Shown one piece after another: positions 50,128-59,383 of a stretch of DNA of 64,000 bases. The notes beneath the pieces were generated by a model. That model was given only the letters and a program-made list of their open reading frames with translations. It did not search any database and was not told the origin of the DNA. Each line of letters begins with the position of its first letter. Within the stretch, counting starts at the first letter, position 1. Source of the stretch: DATBHM01 sp963772375 (lineage in GTDB: Bacteria > Actinomycetota > UBA4738 > JACQTL01); the NCBI GenBank assembly GCA_963772375.1, contig CAVYXG010000001.1:1488001-1552000 (forward strand), read 5' to 3'. A program made the translations under genes and the position numbers.

Positions 50128-51591
50128 TCAGACCCCGTGTTCGGCCGCGACCTCGCCGGCCGCGACTGCCTCGGCCAGACGGTCGTGGTCCCGTTCGTTC
50201 TGGTCGGCGTACGCCTGGGAGAACCGAGCGATCGCCCGGTCGAAGCCCTCGCCACTGCCGAGGTAGGCCGCGATCGCGAGCCGATCCCCGGAGCGCGCGT
50301 GCGCGCGAGCCATGGACCACCCGCATGCCCTCGTGTACGCGTGGAGGCCCGACTCGCTCATCGTCGACAGGTCGATCGACGCCTTCCAGTCCCAGAGCTG
50401 ACGGATGTAGAAGTCGCGTTCCCTCCCGTCGAGGCCGACGCTCCGCTGCCAGCCGAGGAAGACGTCGATCGCCGCCTGCGAGAGCCGCTGTCCGCGGACG
50501 ACGCGCTCGCCGTGGTTCCGGTACTCGCTCGCACCGAGGTGGGGCTCGAGCACGGACGCCTGCGCCTCCTTCATCTGCAGCACGAGGGGGTCCGTGCCGC
50601 CCCGGCCCACGAGCAGGAGCACCCAGGCCCGGGTGCCGACGCTCCCGACGCCGACGACCTTGCGCGCCATGTCGACGAACCGGTAGGTCTCGAACAGGAA
50701 GCGTCGGTCCGGCGCGAGGCTCGCCGCGTATGCCTCGAGCGCGGCGCGCACGATGTCCACGTCTCGGCGAGCGTCGTCTGGATCCACGAGTTCCTTCAGC
50801 GGGACCAGCAGCGGCGGGACGCTGCGGAACCGCAGCTCGCCGTCCACGCGCTCGGTCAGCCTCGAGACGGCTCGCAAGCTGGTCTTGCGGCGCGCCTCGG
50901 CAAAGGGCTTCGCGAACAGGATGCGACCCTTCTTGCCGAGCCTCCCCCCGAAACGATCGACGATCTCGCCCGCATCGAGACGGTCGTACCAGACATCGAG
51001 GTGGCTCTCGCCCGCGAAGCCACGCATCCCGATGCGGTACTCCTTCACACAGTCGAGCACGAGCGATCGGCGGCGGTCCGCGGGCAGCCCGATGTCGCGG
51101 CCCGCGATCTCGACGCTCGCGGCCATCCGCTTGACATCCCATTCCCACGGTCCCGGCAGGGTCTCGTCGAAGTCGTTGGGGCCGAAGACGATCCGGCGAT
51201 CCTGCGCCGCGAAGCCTCCGAAGTTCGAGATGTGGGCGTCGCCGCAGGCCTGGACGACGGTCCCCGAATCGGGCGTCGTCGCGAGGTCGGCGGCCATGAT
51301 CGCGGCGGCCCCACGGTAGAACGTGAACGGCGAGACGAGCATGCGCCCGTACCGGATCGGAACGAGCTCCTGCAGCCGTGAGGCGGCCTGGGCCTGGAGG
51401 ACCGACACGGGATCGGGCCGGTCCGGTGCGGGCACCCAGTCGCCGTGCGCGGATCGCTGTGTGACGGCCCGGGCCGCTCGTCCACGCTCGGCCGACTCTC
51501 CGGACCGCAGCCTCGCGCGCGACCGAGCATGAGGATGTCCCCGGCCGGACCGGGCCTTCGTCGAGCTCGGAGCAGCGTCTGGCATGCACAT
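50128..51591 (-). CDS. DUF2252 family protein (paralogue 1)
   Basis: A 487-aa protein of the DUF2252 family. Diagnostic blocks: PIRYGRMLVSPFTFYRGAAAIMAADL, CGDAHISNFGGFAAQDRRIVFGPNDFDETLPGPWEWDVKRMAAS, ARKVVGVGSVGTRAWVLLLVG and YADQNERDHDRL. GDAHxxNF and FDxNDFDE resemble the catalytic-loop motifs of kinase-like (aminoglycoside phosphotransferase-like) folds, so an ATP-dependent phosphotransferase is a reasonable guess. The first ~55 residues are basic and disordered. A close paralogue lies at 59912. Confidence 0.85.
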   Translation of the reverse strand: MCMPDAAPSSTKARSGRGHPHARSRARLRSGESAERGRAARAVTQRSAHGDWVPAPDRPDPVSVLQAQAASRLQELVPIRYGRMLVSPFTFYRGAAAIMAADLATTPDSGTVVQACGDAHISNFGGFAAQDRRIVFGPNDFDETLPGPWEWDVKRMAASVEIAGRDIGLPADRRRSLVLDCVKEYRIGMRGFAGESHLDVWYDRLDAGEIVDRFGGRLGKKGRILFAKPFAEARRKTSLRAVSRLTERVDGELRFRSVPPLLVPLKELVDPDDARRDVDIVRAALEAYAASLAPDRRFLFETYRFVDMARKVVGVGSVGTRAWVLLLVGRGGTDPLVLQMKEAQASVLEPHLGASEYRNHGERVVRGQRLSQAAIDVFLGWQRSVGLDGRERDFYIRQLWDWKASIDLSTMSESGLHAYTRACGWSMARAHARSGDRLAIAAYLGSGEGFDRAIARFSQAYADQNERDHDRLAEAVAAGEVAAEHGV

Positions 51592-51616
51592 GGCAGCTTG
51601 AGGGAACGCGCCCGCC

Positions 51617-52090
51617 TCAGCAATCGATCAGCGCGGTACGGAGGCTCGCGAGCGAACCACGCATGAGATGCTGCATCACCGGCCGGTAGGCGGCCAGCGC
51701 GAGGGCCCCCAGCAACGGCACGCCGATCGAGAGGCGTTCCTCCCAGGTGAACCGCGTCCCGCGCTCGTCGCCCCTCGCGACCGGCGCGAGGCGCCACTCG
51801 CCGATGCCGTGGACGAACGAGCCGCGCTCGATCCGCAGCAGGCGCGGCGGCTCCCAGGCGACCACCTCCAGGCGCTCGGTGAACGCGGGGACGTTCAGCA
51901 CGCGGGTTCGAACGGCCACCACGACGCCGAGGCCCTCGCGGTGGGTCGTGAGGACGTCGACGCGGTCGGCGTCGCGCATCCACTCGGCCTGGCGCTCCCA
52001 GTCGACGACGAACGCCCACGCCCGTTCGATCAGCACGGGCAGCACCGTCGAGGCGGTGACGATCACGGCGCGACCCGTTCGCCTTGACAT
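51617..52090 (-). CDS. SRPBCC (START-like) protein
   Basis: A 157-aa protein of the polyketide cyclase-like superfamily: IERAWAFVVDWERQAEWMRDADRVDVL is the classic first helix-turn region, then FTERLEVVAWEPPRLLRIERG, RGTRFTWEERLSIGVPLLGALALAAY and LMRGSLASLRTAL. It binds an unknown hydrophobic ligand or acts in lipid/quinone handling. The ATG at 52088-52090 has a poorly spaced GGAG; a downstream GTG start is possible. It is distinct from the SRPBCC gene at 13588. Confidence 0.75.
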   Translation of the reverse strand: MSRRTGRAVIVTASTVLPVLIERAWAFVVDWERQAEWMRDADRVDVLTTHREGLGVVVAVRTRVLNVPAFTERLEVVAWEPPRLLRIERGSFVHGIGEWRLAPVARGDERGTRFTWEERLSIGVPLLGALALAAYRPVMQHLMRGSLASLRTALIDC

Positions 52091-52141
52091 CTCTCCGGAC
52101 CGGATATGAAACTCCGCGGGCGTCCGTCGAGGGGAGGATCG

Positions 52142-52744
52142 ATGTCCGGCTGGGGAGTCTTCTTTCTGTTCGTCCACATCCTTGCGGTCCTCATCGCGTT
52201 CGGACCCACGTTCGCGTTCCCGCTCATCGGGGCGATGTCCGGGAAGCACCCGCAGCACGCCATGATCCTCACCGAGCTCACCGAGGTCATCGAGAAGCGC
52301 CTCACGATCCCGCTCGCGATCGTGGTGCCGCTCGCCGGGACGGGTCTCATCTACGCGAACCACATCGACCTGTGGAAGACCGGGTGGCTGGTCGTGGCGA
52401 TCGTCCTGTACATCATCGCGTTCTTCTTCGCGATCCTCGTCGAGGCGCCGACCGTGACGAAGCTCCTCGGGCTCATGAAGTCGATGCCCGCACCGCCCGC
52501 CGGGGGGCCGCCGCCGGGGGCGGGCGCCGGCTCGGGCGAGGGCGGACCGCCGGCCGGTGGACCGCCGCCCCAGATCGCCGCGCTGGTCAAACGGGCCCGA
52601 CTGGGCGGCATCTTCCTCACCGTGCTGATCGTCGTGATCCTGTTCATGATGATCTGGGGCACGGAGCACGAGGGCGTCACGACCACGTCGCTCCTGATCC
52701 CGGCGGTGCTCGGCCGGCGCCTGGTGCGCCGCCCCTCAGCCTGA
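52142..52744 (+). CDS. DUF2269-like membrane protein
   Basis: A 200-aa protein with about four helices: GWGVFFLFVHILAVLIAFGPTFAFPLIGAM, LTIPLAIVVPLAGTGLIYA, GWLVVAIVLYIIAFFFAILV and GIFLTVLIVVILFMMIWG, with a Pro/Gly-rich cytoplasmic loop (APPAGGPPPGAG). The H-I-L-A-x-x-x-A-F-G-P pattern in helix 1 is seen in DUF2269 proteins of unknown function. ATG at 52142 follows GGGGAGGATCG; an earlier in-frame ATG at 52106 is less well placed. Its end overlaps the convergent MFS gene by 9 bases. Confidence 0.78.
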   Translation: MSGWGVFFLFVHILAVLIAFGPTFAFPLIGAMSGKHPQHAMILTELTEVIEKRLTIPLAIVVPLAGTGLIYANHIDLWKTGWLVVAIVLYIIAFFFAILVEAPTVTKLLGLMKSMPAPPAGGPPPGAGAGSGEGGPPAGGPPPQIAALVKRARLGGIFLTVLIVVILFMMIWGTEHEGVTTTSLLIPAVLGRRLVRRPSA

Positions 52745-54049
52745 CGCGACGGCGTCGTCCGCGCCGCGGACGACCGCTCCCCCGGAGCCGTTGGCACCGG
52801 GACCGACCGGCGGCGTCGCCTTCGGCTTGGTCTCGGGGATCGTGGCCAGCAGGATCGCGGCCGCAACGCACGGCAGGGCGCTCACGGCGAATGCGGCGCT
52901 GAACCCGAAGCTCGATGCCATCGTCCCGGCGAGGAGCGGCCCGATCGCGTACCCGAGGTCGCCGACGAACCGGTAGACGCCGATCGCCGCCGGCTGCAGG
53001 CGGGTCGGCACCACGTCGGCCAGCATGACCGACTGCGGGACGCCGCCGAACCCCGACGCGACGCCCATGAACACGAGCGCCACGACGAGCATCCCGACCG
53101 ACGCGACCTGCCCGGTCAGCACCACGACGACGGCGATGGCCACCATCGACGGCAGCAGCACCTTCTTGCGCCCCAGGCTGTCGGTCAGGCTCCCCGCCGC
53201 GAACAGCACCGCGAACTCCGCCACCGACAGCACCGCGAACACCAGCCCGATCTGCAGCGTCGACAGGTGGAAGGAGTCGTGCGCGAACAGCGACAGCAGG
53301 GTGGAGATCACGCCCGCGGAGAACCAGAAGTACGCGGCGTTCGCCACGAGGACGGTGACGAACGTCCGGCTCCACCGGAGGTCCCGCAGCCTCGGCCGGG
53401 GGCCGGTGTGGACCGGACGGACCGGGTCCCGGACCGTCCGCGCGTACATCACCGCCGCCAGGAAGCAGGCGGCCGCGTAGAACCACAGCGGCCCGGCCAG
53501 CCCGAAGAAGTGCGCGACCACGCCGCCGACCGGATTCCCAAGGATGACCCCCACGTTGAGGGCCCCGTAGAAGATGCTCATCACCCGGCCCAGCCGGTCC
53601 GGGGGCGCGCTCCGCAGCAAGTAGGACATGAGCCCGGCGAAGAACAACGACGAGCCCGCGCCGCCGGCCGCACGGAACGCGACGAGCAGCGGGAAGTTCG
53701 GGGCCAGCGCGGCGGCCGCGGAGGAGACGCCCACGACGACCGCGCCGGTCGTCACGATCCGGCGTTCGCCGAACCTCGTGACCAGCGGGCCGGCCACCAG
53801 GTCGAAGAACAGCCGGGTGAACGCGAACGCGGAGACGAGCAGTCCGACGGCGTCGTAGCCGACGTGGAACGACTTCGCGTACAGCGGCAGGACCGGCGAC
53901 AGGATGCCGAACCCGAGCATGACGACGAACGTCGCCACGACCACGACGCGGATGTCGCGCAGCGCGAGGATGTCCCGAACGCCGCGGATCGAGAGCGCCT
54001 CACGGATGCGGACCCGCGCGCGAACCCTCTCCCCCTGCGCGTCGCCCAC
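52736..54049 (-). CDS. MFS transporter (12-helix)
   Basis: A 437-aa transporter: VVVVATFVVMLGFGILSPVLPLYAKSFH, GPLVTRFGERRIVTTGAVVVG (motif A-like), GLMSYLLRSAPPDRLGRVMSIFYGALNVGVILGNPVGG and GSLTDSLGRKKVLLPSM. Twelve helices in two halves. Substrate is unknown; the type resembles sugar/drug efflux carriers. GTG at 54047-54049 is the only usual start before helix 1, though without a strong ribosome binding site. It is divergent from hutI. Confidence 0.83.
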   Translation of the reverse strand: MGDAQGERVRARVRIREALSIRGVRDILALRDIRVVVVATFVVMLGFGILSPVLPLYAKSFHVGYDAVGLLVSAFAFTRLFFDLVAGPLVTRFGERRIVTTGAVVVGVSSAAAALAPNFPLLVAFRAAGGAGSSLFFAGLMSYLLRSAPPDRLGRVMSIFYGALNVGVILGNPVGGVVAHFFGLAGPLWFYAAACFLAAVMYARTVRDPVRPVHTGPRPRLRDLRWSRTFVTVLVANAAYFWFSAGVISTLLSLFAHDSFHLSTLQIGLVFAVLSVAEFAVLFAAGSLTDSLGRKKVLLPSMVAIAVVVVLTGQVASVGMLVVALVFMGVASGFGGVPQSVMLADVVPTRLQPAAIGVYRFVGDLGYAIGPLLAGTMASSFGFSAAFAVSALPCVAAAILLATIPETKPKATPPVGPGANGSGGAVVRGADDAVASG

Positions 54050-54114
54050 GCCGGCAGTGTACGGTCGGCCGTCGACCGCACCTCCCGCACGCAACCGGCC
54101 GAGCGGAGCACCGG

Positions 54115-55356
54115 ATGAGTGGGACCACGAACGCAGACACCGGCGCCCTTCGCGCGACCACCGTGGCCACCTTGACCGGCTCGGACGCCCCACGGCAGGA
54201 CGGGGAGCTCGGCTCGCCGGAGGTTGTGCGCGACGGCGTCGTGGCGTGGGCGAACGGGGTCATCACCTACGCCGGTCCCACGGATGGATACGGGGGCCCG
54301 TCGCCCCGGCCGCCGGGCGACGTCGCGGTGGTACCGGGGTTCGTCGACTGCCACACCCACGTGCCGTTCTTCGGTTGGCGGGCGGACGAGTACGAGGCGC
54401 GGCTGGCCGGGCGTTCGTACCGCGACTTGCACGGCGAGGGCGGGATCTCGCGGAGCGCACGGATGCTGGCCGAGGTGTCAGACGAGCAGGTGCTCGAGTT
54501 CTGCCGGCCGCTGCTGGCGGAGATGCTCGCCGCCGGGACCACCGCGCTGGAGCTGAAGACCGGGTACGGCCTGTCGGTCGACGCCGAGCTCCGGCTGGCC
54601 CGGCTGGCCCGGACGCTGGCCGGCGAGGTGCCCCAGACCTGCACGGTCACCCTGCTGGCCTGCCATGCCCTTCCGGTGGGGATGCAACGTTCGGACTGGG
54701 TTCGGATCGCGTGCGAGGAGCTGATACCGGCGGCCGCGGCACAGGGACTGGTCGACGCCGTGGACGTCTACGTCGAGGACATCGCGTTCTCCGTCGAGGA
54801 CCTCGAGCGGGTGGCGGCGGCCGCAGACACGGCCGGGGTCCCGATCCGATGCCACGCAGATCAGCTCGGCCACTCGACCGCGGCGGAGGTGGCCGTCCGG
54901 CTCGGTGCGAGGAGCGCCGACCATCTCAACCACACGGGGCCGGGGGGAGTCGCCGCCCTCGCCACCGCCGAGGCCACCGTCGCCACCCTGCTCCCCGCGT
55001 CGACGTTCACGCTTCGCGCGCAGCCGGCGCCCGCCCGCGAGCTGATCGAGGCCGGGGCGGCCGTGGCCATCGCAACCGACTTCAACCCGGGAACCTCGCC
55101 GGTGCTGTCCATGCCCGAGGTGATCGCCATGGGCTGCACGCTGTACGGCCTGACCACGATGGAGGCGTTCACCGCGGCGACCGTGAACCCGGCCTGGGTG
55201 CTCGGGCTGCACGACCGGCTCGGCACGCTGGAACCCGGCAAGCGGGCGGACTTCGTCGTGCTCGACTCGGCCGACCTGGCCACGGTCCCCTACCGCCCGG
55301 GCCACAACCCGGTCCTGCAGACCTGGATCGGCGGCCGCCTGGTCGCCGGCCGTTAG
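54115..55356 (+). CDS. hutI: Imidazolonepropionase
   Basis: A 413-aa amidohydrolase that opens imidazolone-5-propionate to N-formimino-L-glutamate, step 3 of histidine breakdown. VVPGFVDCHTHVPFFGWRADEYE carries the metal-binding HTH and substrate contacts; KTGYGLS, ACHALPVG, IRCHADQLGHSTAAE and AIATDFNPGTSP are conserved HutI segments. ATG at 54115 is used. It converges with hutH, whose stop overlaps its own by 4 bases. Urocanase (hutU) is not in the window. Confidence 0.93.
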   Translation: MSGTTNADTGALRATTVATLTGSDAPRQDGELGSPEVVRDGVVAWANGVITYAGPTDGYGGPSPRPPGDVAVVPGFVDCHTHVPFFGWRADEYEARLAGRSYRDLHGEGGISRSARMLAEVSDEQVLEFCRPLLAEMLAAGTTALELKTGYGLSVDAELRLARLARTLAGEVPQTCTVTLLACHALPVGMQRSDWVRIACEELIPAAAAQGLVDAVDVYVEDIAFSVEDLERVAAAADTAGVPIRCHADQLGHSTAAEVAVRLGARSADHLNHTGPGGVAALATAEATVATLLPASTFTLRAQPAPARELIEAGAAVAIATDFNPGTSPVLSMPEVIAMGCTLYGLTTMEAFTAATVNPAWVLGLHDRLGTLEPGKRADFVVLDSADLATVPYRPGHNPVLQTWIGGRLVAGR

Positions 55357-56879
55357 TCGAGCGGCCCGACCTCGGCCTCGACCGCCGCCACCAGCCGGCC
55401 CGACCAGACCAGGTCCATCGCGGCGGCCGTGTCCAGACGAACCTCGCGGTCGGCCTCCAACGACGTAACGACCTCGCGAACGGCAGCCAGCGCCGCGCGG
55501 GTCCCCGCCGCCGGCTCCAGCGGCGCGCGGAGCTCGAGCGCCTGGGCCGCCGCCAGCGCCTCGAACGCCACGACGGCTTCGGCGTTCGCCACGCACTCGC
55601 GCGCGTGGCGGGCGGCCGTCATCCCCATGCTCACGTGGTCCTCCTGTCCCGCCGACGACGTGATCGAGTCCACGGAGGCGGGGTGCGCGAGCGTCTTGGA
55701 TTCGGACACCAGCGACGCGGCCGTGTACTGGACGAGCATGTAGCCGGAGTTCAGCCCGGATTCCTGCACGAGGAACGGCGGCAGGCCGTTGGAGAGCGAC
55801 GGGTCCAGCAGGCGGTACAGGCGTCGTTCGGAGATGCTCGCCACCGGCACCACCGACATGGCCAGCGCGTCGAGCACCACCGCCACCGGCTGGCCGTGGA
55901 AGTTCCCGCCGGAGAGCACCTCCCCGTCCTCGGGGAACACCACCGGGTTGTCCGACACCGCGCCCATCTCCCGGACCAGCACCGAGCGGACGTGGGCGAA
56001 CATGTCCCGCGCGGCGCCGTGGACCTGCGGCGCGCACCGTAGCGAGTACGCGTCCTGGACGAGATGACCGGACTCGCGGTGCGACGCCGTGATGCCGCTC
56101 CCGGCGAGCAGCCGGCGGAGGTTGGACGCCGACGCGGCCTGACCGGGATGCGGCCGCAACTCCTGGAGACGTTCGTCGAACGCCGTGTCGGTGCCGAGCA
56201 GCGCCTCGACGCTCATGGCCGCGGCGACGTCGGCCGCCTTCGCCAGCGCCTCCGCACGCGCCAGCGCGAGCGAACCGATCGCCAGCATCCCCTGGGTGCC
56301 GTTGACGAGCGCGAGCCCCTCCTTCGGCAGCAGCGACAGCGGCTCGAGGCCGGCCGCGCCGAGCGGCCCGGCGGCGTCGACCGGCCCGCCGGGCCCGAGC
56401 AGCTGCCCAAGTCCGATCAGCGGGAGCGCGAGGTGCGCCAGCGGGGCCAGGTCGCCCGACGCGCCCAGGGAGCCCTGCTGCGGCACCGCCGGGATCAGGT
56501 CGCGGTTCAGCATCTCGACCATGCGCTCCACGACCAGCGGCCGAACCCCCGAATGCCCGAGCGCCAGCACGTGCGCCCGGAGCAGGAGCATGGCCCGGGC
56601 CTCCTCCCGCGTCAGAGGCGGCCCGACCGCCGTGGCGTGCGACCGGACGAGGTCGAACTGCAGCTGGGCGGCCTGTTCCGGCGCGATGCGGACCGTGGCC
56701 AACGAGCCGATCCCCGTGGTGACGCCGTAGACGGTCTCGGCGGATGCCACTTTCTCGTCCACCAGTGCGCGGGACGCCCGCATGCGATCCGCCGCGGCGG
56801 GCGAGAGCTCGACCCGTTCGCCCCGCGCGACGGCCACCACGTCGGCGACGTCGAGCTGCTCCCCCACCCGGACCGGCAT
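55353..56879 (-). CDS. hutH: Histidine ammonia-lyase
   Basis: A 508-aa lyase that deaminates histidine to urocanate. The MIO cofactor forms from Ala-Ser-Gly at residues 140-142 in GSLGASGDLAPLAH; YGVTTGIGSL (usually YGVNTGFG), FHGQPVAVVLDALAMS, SGLNSGYMLVQYTAASLVSE and QEDHVSMG are conserved. Convergent with hutI, which supports histidine over tyrosine or phenylalanine as substrate. The YGVTTGIGS variant is a mild departure. Confidence 0.92.
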   Translation of the reverse strand: MPVRVGEQLDVADVVAVARGERVELSPAAADRMRASRALVDEKVASAETVYGVTTGIGSLATVRIAPEQAAQLQFDLVRSHATAVGPPLTREEARAMLLLRAHVLALGHSGVRPLVVERMVEMLNRDLIPAVPQQGSLGASGDLAPLAHLALPLIGLGQLLGPGGPVDAAGPLGAAGLEPLSLLPKEGLALVNGTQGMLAIGSLALARAEALAKAADVAAAMSVEALLGTDTAFDERLQELRPHPGQAASASNLRRLLAGSGITASHRESGHLVQDAYSLRCAPQVHGAARDMFAHVRSVLVREMGAVSDNPVVFPEDGEVLSGGNFHGQPVAVVLDALAMSVVPVASISERRLYRLLDPSLSNGLPPFLVQESGLNSGYMLVQYTAASLVSESKTLAHPASVDSITSSAGQEDHVSMGMTAARHARECVANAEAVVAFEALAAAQALELRAPLEPAAGTRAALAAVREVVTSLEADREVRLDTAAAMDLVWSGRLVAAVEAEVGPLD

Positions 56880-57115
56880 CAGGCGCGGAGGCTACGACCG
56901 GGGCCGATGCCGCGGCAACCACTCGCAGGGAGAACACTTCGCGGATCCGAAACGTCGCAGAACCCTACGCCGGTGAGCGCGGGGCGACGGTACCAGCACC
57001 TCAGGTCAGATCGAAGGGGGAGCTTCTTGGGCAATGACTCCGCGGCGGCGCAAACCACAGCGCCCCGTGAGTACGGGGCCTCGGAGTTGACCGGGCTCGG
57101 CTGACGTGGTCAGAC

Positions 57116-57137
57116 CCTCATGAGCCGAATCATGAGG
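57116..57137. repeat. Perfect 8-bp inverted repeat at the end of a small membrane gene
   Basis: CCTCATGA (57116-57123), loop GCCGAA, TCATGAGG (57130-57137). The stem spans the stop codon of the 64-aa membrane protein on the minus strand. No T-run follows, so it is not a classical intrinsic terminator; it could stabilise mRNA or be a small regulatory site. Confidence 0.6.
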
Positions 57138-57324
57138 TTGCCCCTCCGCGAGCTGGGAGAAGGAGAACGATGATCACCGTGATAAGGGGGAAGAAGACGG
57201 CCAGCAGCCCCCACAAGAGCGGACTGTGACCCTTTCCCCTGGCGATCGTCATCGTCAGGGTCAGGAAGATCACCCAGAACGCGACGATGATGATCCACCA
57301 GAAGAATGCGAACGCAGCTACCAT
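57130..57324 (-). CDS. 64-aa membrane protein
   Basis: Two helices: FAFFWWIIIVAFWVIFLTLTM and LLWGLLAVFFPLITVIIVLLL, joined by ARGKGHSP; short basic/Ser tail. It resembles PLDc_N / small phospholipase-D-nuclease N-terminal-type membrane peptides, but the match is only in pattern. ATG at 57322-57324 with AGGGCAG before it. The ~250 bases between it and hutH (56880-57129) contain no gene I can support. Confidence 0.65.
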   Translation of the reverse strand: MVAAFAFFWWIIIVAFWVIFLTLTMTIARGKGHSPLLWGLLAVFFPLITVIIVLLLPARGGATS

Positions 57325-57417
57325 CTGCCCTCCCCGTTACCCGCCCGAGTTTGCCCGAGCCCAAACGCTCGCACAGCAACTACAGCAGAACAAGGCCAGA
57401 ACTGGCTCACCACCCTC

Positions 57418-58830
57418 TCAGTAGTCCTTTGCCAGCGTCGGCCGTCGTGCAGGGGGTCGCTTGGAGGGCGACGGCCCGGCGCCGTGGCAGACCTTCCACT
57501 TCCGGCCGGATCCGCATGTGCACGGGTCGTTGCGGCCACGCATCGCATCCTGGGACGCATACCTCTGGACGAGCTCCGCCGGCGCGCGATCCGCCCGCAG
57601 CAGCTCGACCATGGCATCCATGGCGGGCCGGATGTGCCCGAAGAACGCCTTGTAGCTCGGGCACAGGTAATGCAGCCCCGCCTCGCCGTCGGGCGTGGTG
57701 GCGAACCTATCCTTGGGGCAGCCGCCGTGACACGCGAACCGCACGTCGCACTCCAGGCAGTACCGGGGCAGCGAGTCGCGTTTCGCGAGGCCGAACTCGC
57801 GCTGCTGCGGCAGCACGATCAGATCGATCATCCGATGCTCCCGGATGTTCCCGAGCTTGTACGCGGGCTCAACGAAGTGGTCGCAGGAGTACAGGTCGCC
57901 GGTGTGCTCGAGGGCGAGCGCCAGCCCGCACGTCTCCGAGTGCACACAGAGACCCGGGGGCTCCCCGTACCAGTTCGCCAGGGCCACGTCGAACATCTGC
58001 ACGTAGACCTCGCCGATGTCGCGTCGGACCCACTCCTCGAATACGTCGATCAGGAACCGCCCGTACCCCTCGGCGGTCACCGAGCGCTCGGTGACGAGAT
58101 TCCCCTTCTGCACGTACAGGGGGCGGTCCCTGGCTCGATCGCCCCAGCCGACGTTGGCCAGCGGCAGCGTCTCCGGTGTGGCCCGCTCCACGATCGGGAT
58201 GAACTGCATGAACGACGACCCGCAGTCGTCGCGGAGGAAGCGGTAGACCTCCCGACCGCGATCCTGGTTCTCGGAGTGGACCGTGGTGAGGGCGTTCCAG
58301 TCGACGTGGTGCCGTTGGAGCACGTCGAGGCCGGCCATCACACGTTCGAAGCTCCCCTTCCCGCCCTTGTCCACGCGGTAGGTGTCGTGGATCTCGCGGG
58401 GACCGTCGATCGACAGGCCGACGAGGAAGCGGTTCGCGGCGAGGAACTCCCCCCACTCGTCGTCGAGCAGGGTGCCGTTCGTCTGGATCGTGTACGTGAT
58501 CCGCTGGCCGGGGCCCACCATCCCCTCGGCCAGCTCCACCGACCGCCGGAAGAACGGGACCCCCATCATCGTGGGCTCACCGCCCTGCCATGCCACGGTG
58601 ACCTCCGGGCTGTTCGCGTGCGCCTCGATCAGTTGCCGGAGGTACAGCTCGAGCAGGTCGTCTGCCATCCGGAAGCGGCTCCCCGGGTAGAGCATCTCCT
58701 TCGACAGGAAGAAGCAGTACGTGCAGTCCAGATTGCAGATCGCGCCGGTCGGCTTGGCGAGCAGGTGGAAGGCCGGGGGCGCCCCCGGGGGCAACAGGGG
58801 CGAGGCGGCGCGATCAGCGACTCGACTCAT
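57418..58830 (-). CDS. Anaerobic sulfatase-maturating radical SAM enzyme with SEC-C tail
   Basis: A 470-aa radical SAM/SPASM protein. C32, C36 and C39 (CNLDCTYC) bind the SAM [4Fe-4S] cluster; TVAWQGGEPTMMG, TIQTNGTLLDDEWGEFL and GLSIDGPREIHDTYR are core motifs. SPASM cysteines lie in CVHSETCGLALALEHTGDLYSCDHF and CLECDVRFACHGGCPKDRF, as in anSME, which oxidises the active-site Cys or Ser of sulfatases to formylglycine. The C-terminus adds a SEC-C zinc motif (RNDPCTCGSGRKWKVCHG). The arylsulfatase encoded nearby is the likely client. ATG 58830 is a best guess; another lies at 58890. Confidence 0.9.
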   Translation of the reverse strand: MSRVADRAASPLLPPGAPPAFHLLAKPTGAICNLDCTYCFFLSKEMLYPGSRFRMADDLLELYLRQLIEAHANSPEVTVAWQGGEPTMMGVPFFRRSVELAEGMVGPGQRITYTIQTNGTLLDDEWGEFLAANRFLVGLSIDGPREIHDTYRVDKGGKGSFERVMAGLDVLQRHHVDWNALTTVHSENQDRGREVYRFLRDDCGSSFMQFIPIVERATPETLPLANVGWGDRARDRPLYVQKGNLVTERSVTAEGYGRFLIDVFEEWVRRDIGEVYVQMFDVALANWYGEPPGLCVHSETCGLALALEHTGDLYSCDHFVEPAYKLGNIREHRMIDLIVLPQQREFGLAKRDSLPRYCLECDVRFACHGGCPKDRFATTPDGEAGLHYLCPSYKAFFGHIRPAMDAMVELLRADRAPAELVQRYASQDAMRGRNDPCTCGSGRKWKVCHGAGPSPSKRPPARRPTLAKDY

Positions 58831-58926
58831 GGAGAGAGCGTAGGCGTTGCGCCGGGGGGCTGAATCAACTCGATCGGATGAAGTCGCCATCGGGACCGGC
58901 GGCTCCATCTGGGTCCGTCGGTACGC

Positions 58927-59268
58927 TCAGCCGCCCGAGCGGATCATCAGGATGACCGCACCGATCCCGGTCACCACGACGGCCCCGGAGATCAGATACC
59001 CGAGCAGCGGCCGAGGGAGCGGCGTCCCGTCTCGCAGTGCCCGGCCGATCGCCTCCCACCGGCGCCGGGCGAGCGCCGCCGTGACGATGCCGGCCAGGGC
59101 GAGGGTGACCCCGATCAACAGCCGTGCCCAGGTCACGCCCTGCGCCGGCAGCACCCGCTCCGCGGCGACCCCGGCAGCCACCAGCGCGAGCCCGGTCCGG
59201 AGCCAGGCCAGGTAGGTACGTTCGTTCGCCAGGTCGAACCGGGGGTCGTGGCCCCACTGATCGCTCAC
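58927..59268 (-). CDS. DUF202 (YidH-like) membrane protein
   Basis: A 113-aa protein with three helices. FDLANERTYLAWLRTGLALVAAGVAAERVL is the DUF202 hallmark (ANERTxLAWxRT), followed by LLIGVTLALAGIVTAALARRRW and LLGYLISGAVVVTGIGAVILM. Function unknown; the related N-terminal helix pattern occurs in VTC-type polyphosphate subunits. ATG at 59266-59268. Confidence 0.88.
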   Translation of the reverse strand: MSDQWGHDPRFDLANERTYLAWLRTGLALVAAGVAAERVLPAQGVTWARLLIGVTLALAGIVTAALARRRWEAIGRALRDGTPLPRPLLGYLISGAVVVTGIGAVILMIRSGG

Positions 59269-59383
59269 CGGCGTGTCTCCTCTGCCGGGGCGGCGCTGCC
59301 CGGAGTGTCGTCCCGACCTCGGGCGGGCCCGATGCGATCCCAGGCCGACCAGGACCCGAGGGATCGCTCATGCACGCGTGCTG

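Noticed and set aside
56880..57129. Possible small gene between hutH and the 64-aa membrane gene.
   Set aside because: The short frames here have no ribosome binding site plus plausible composition; nothing I can support.
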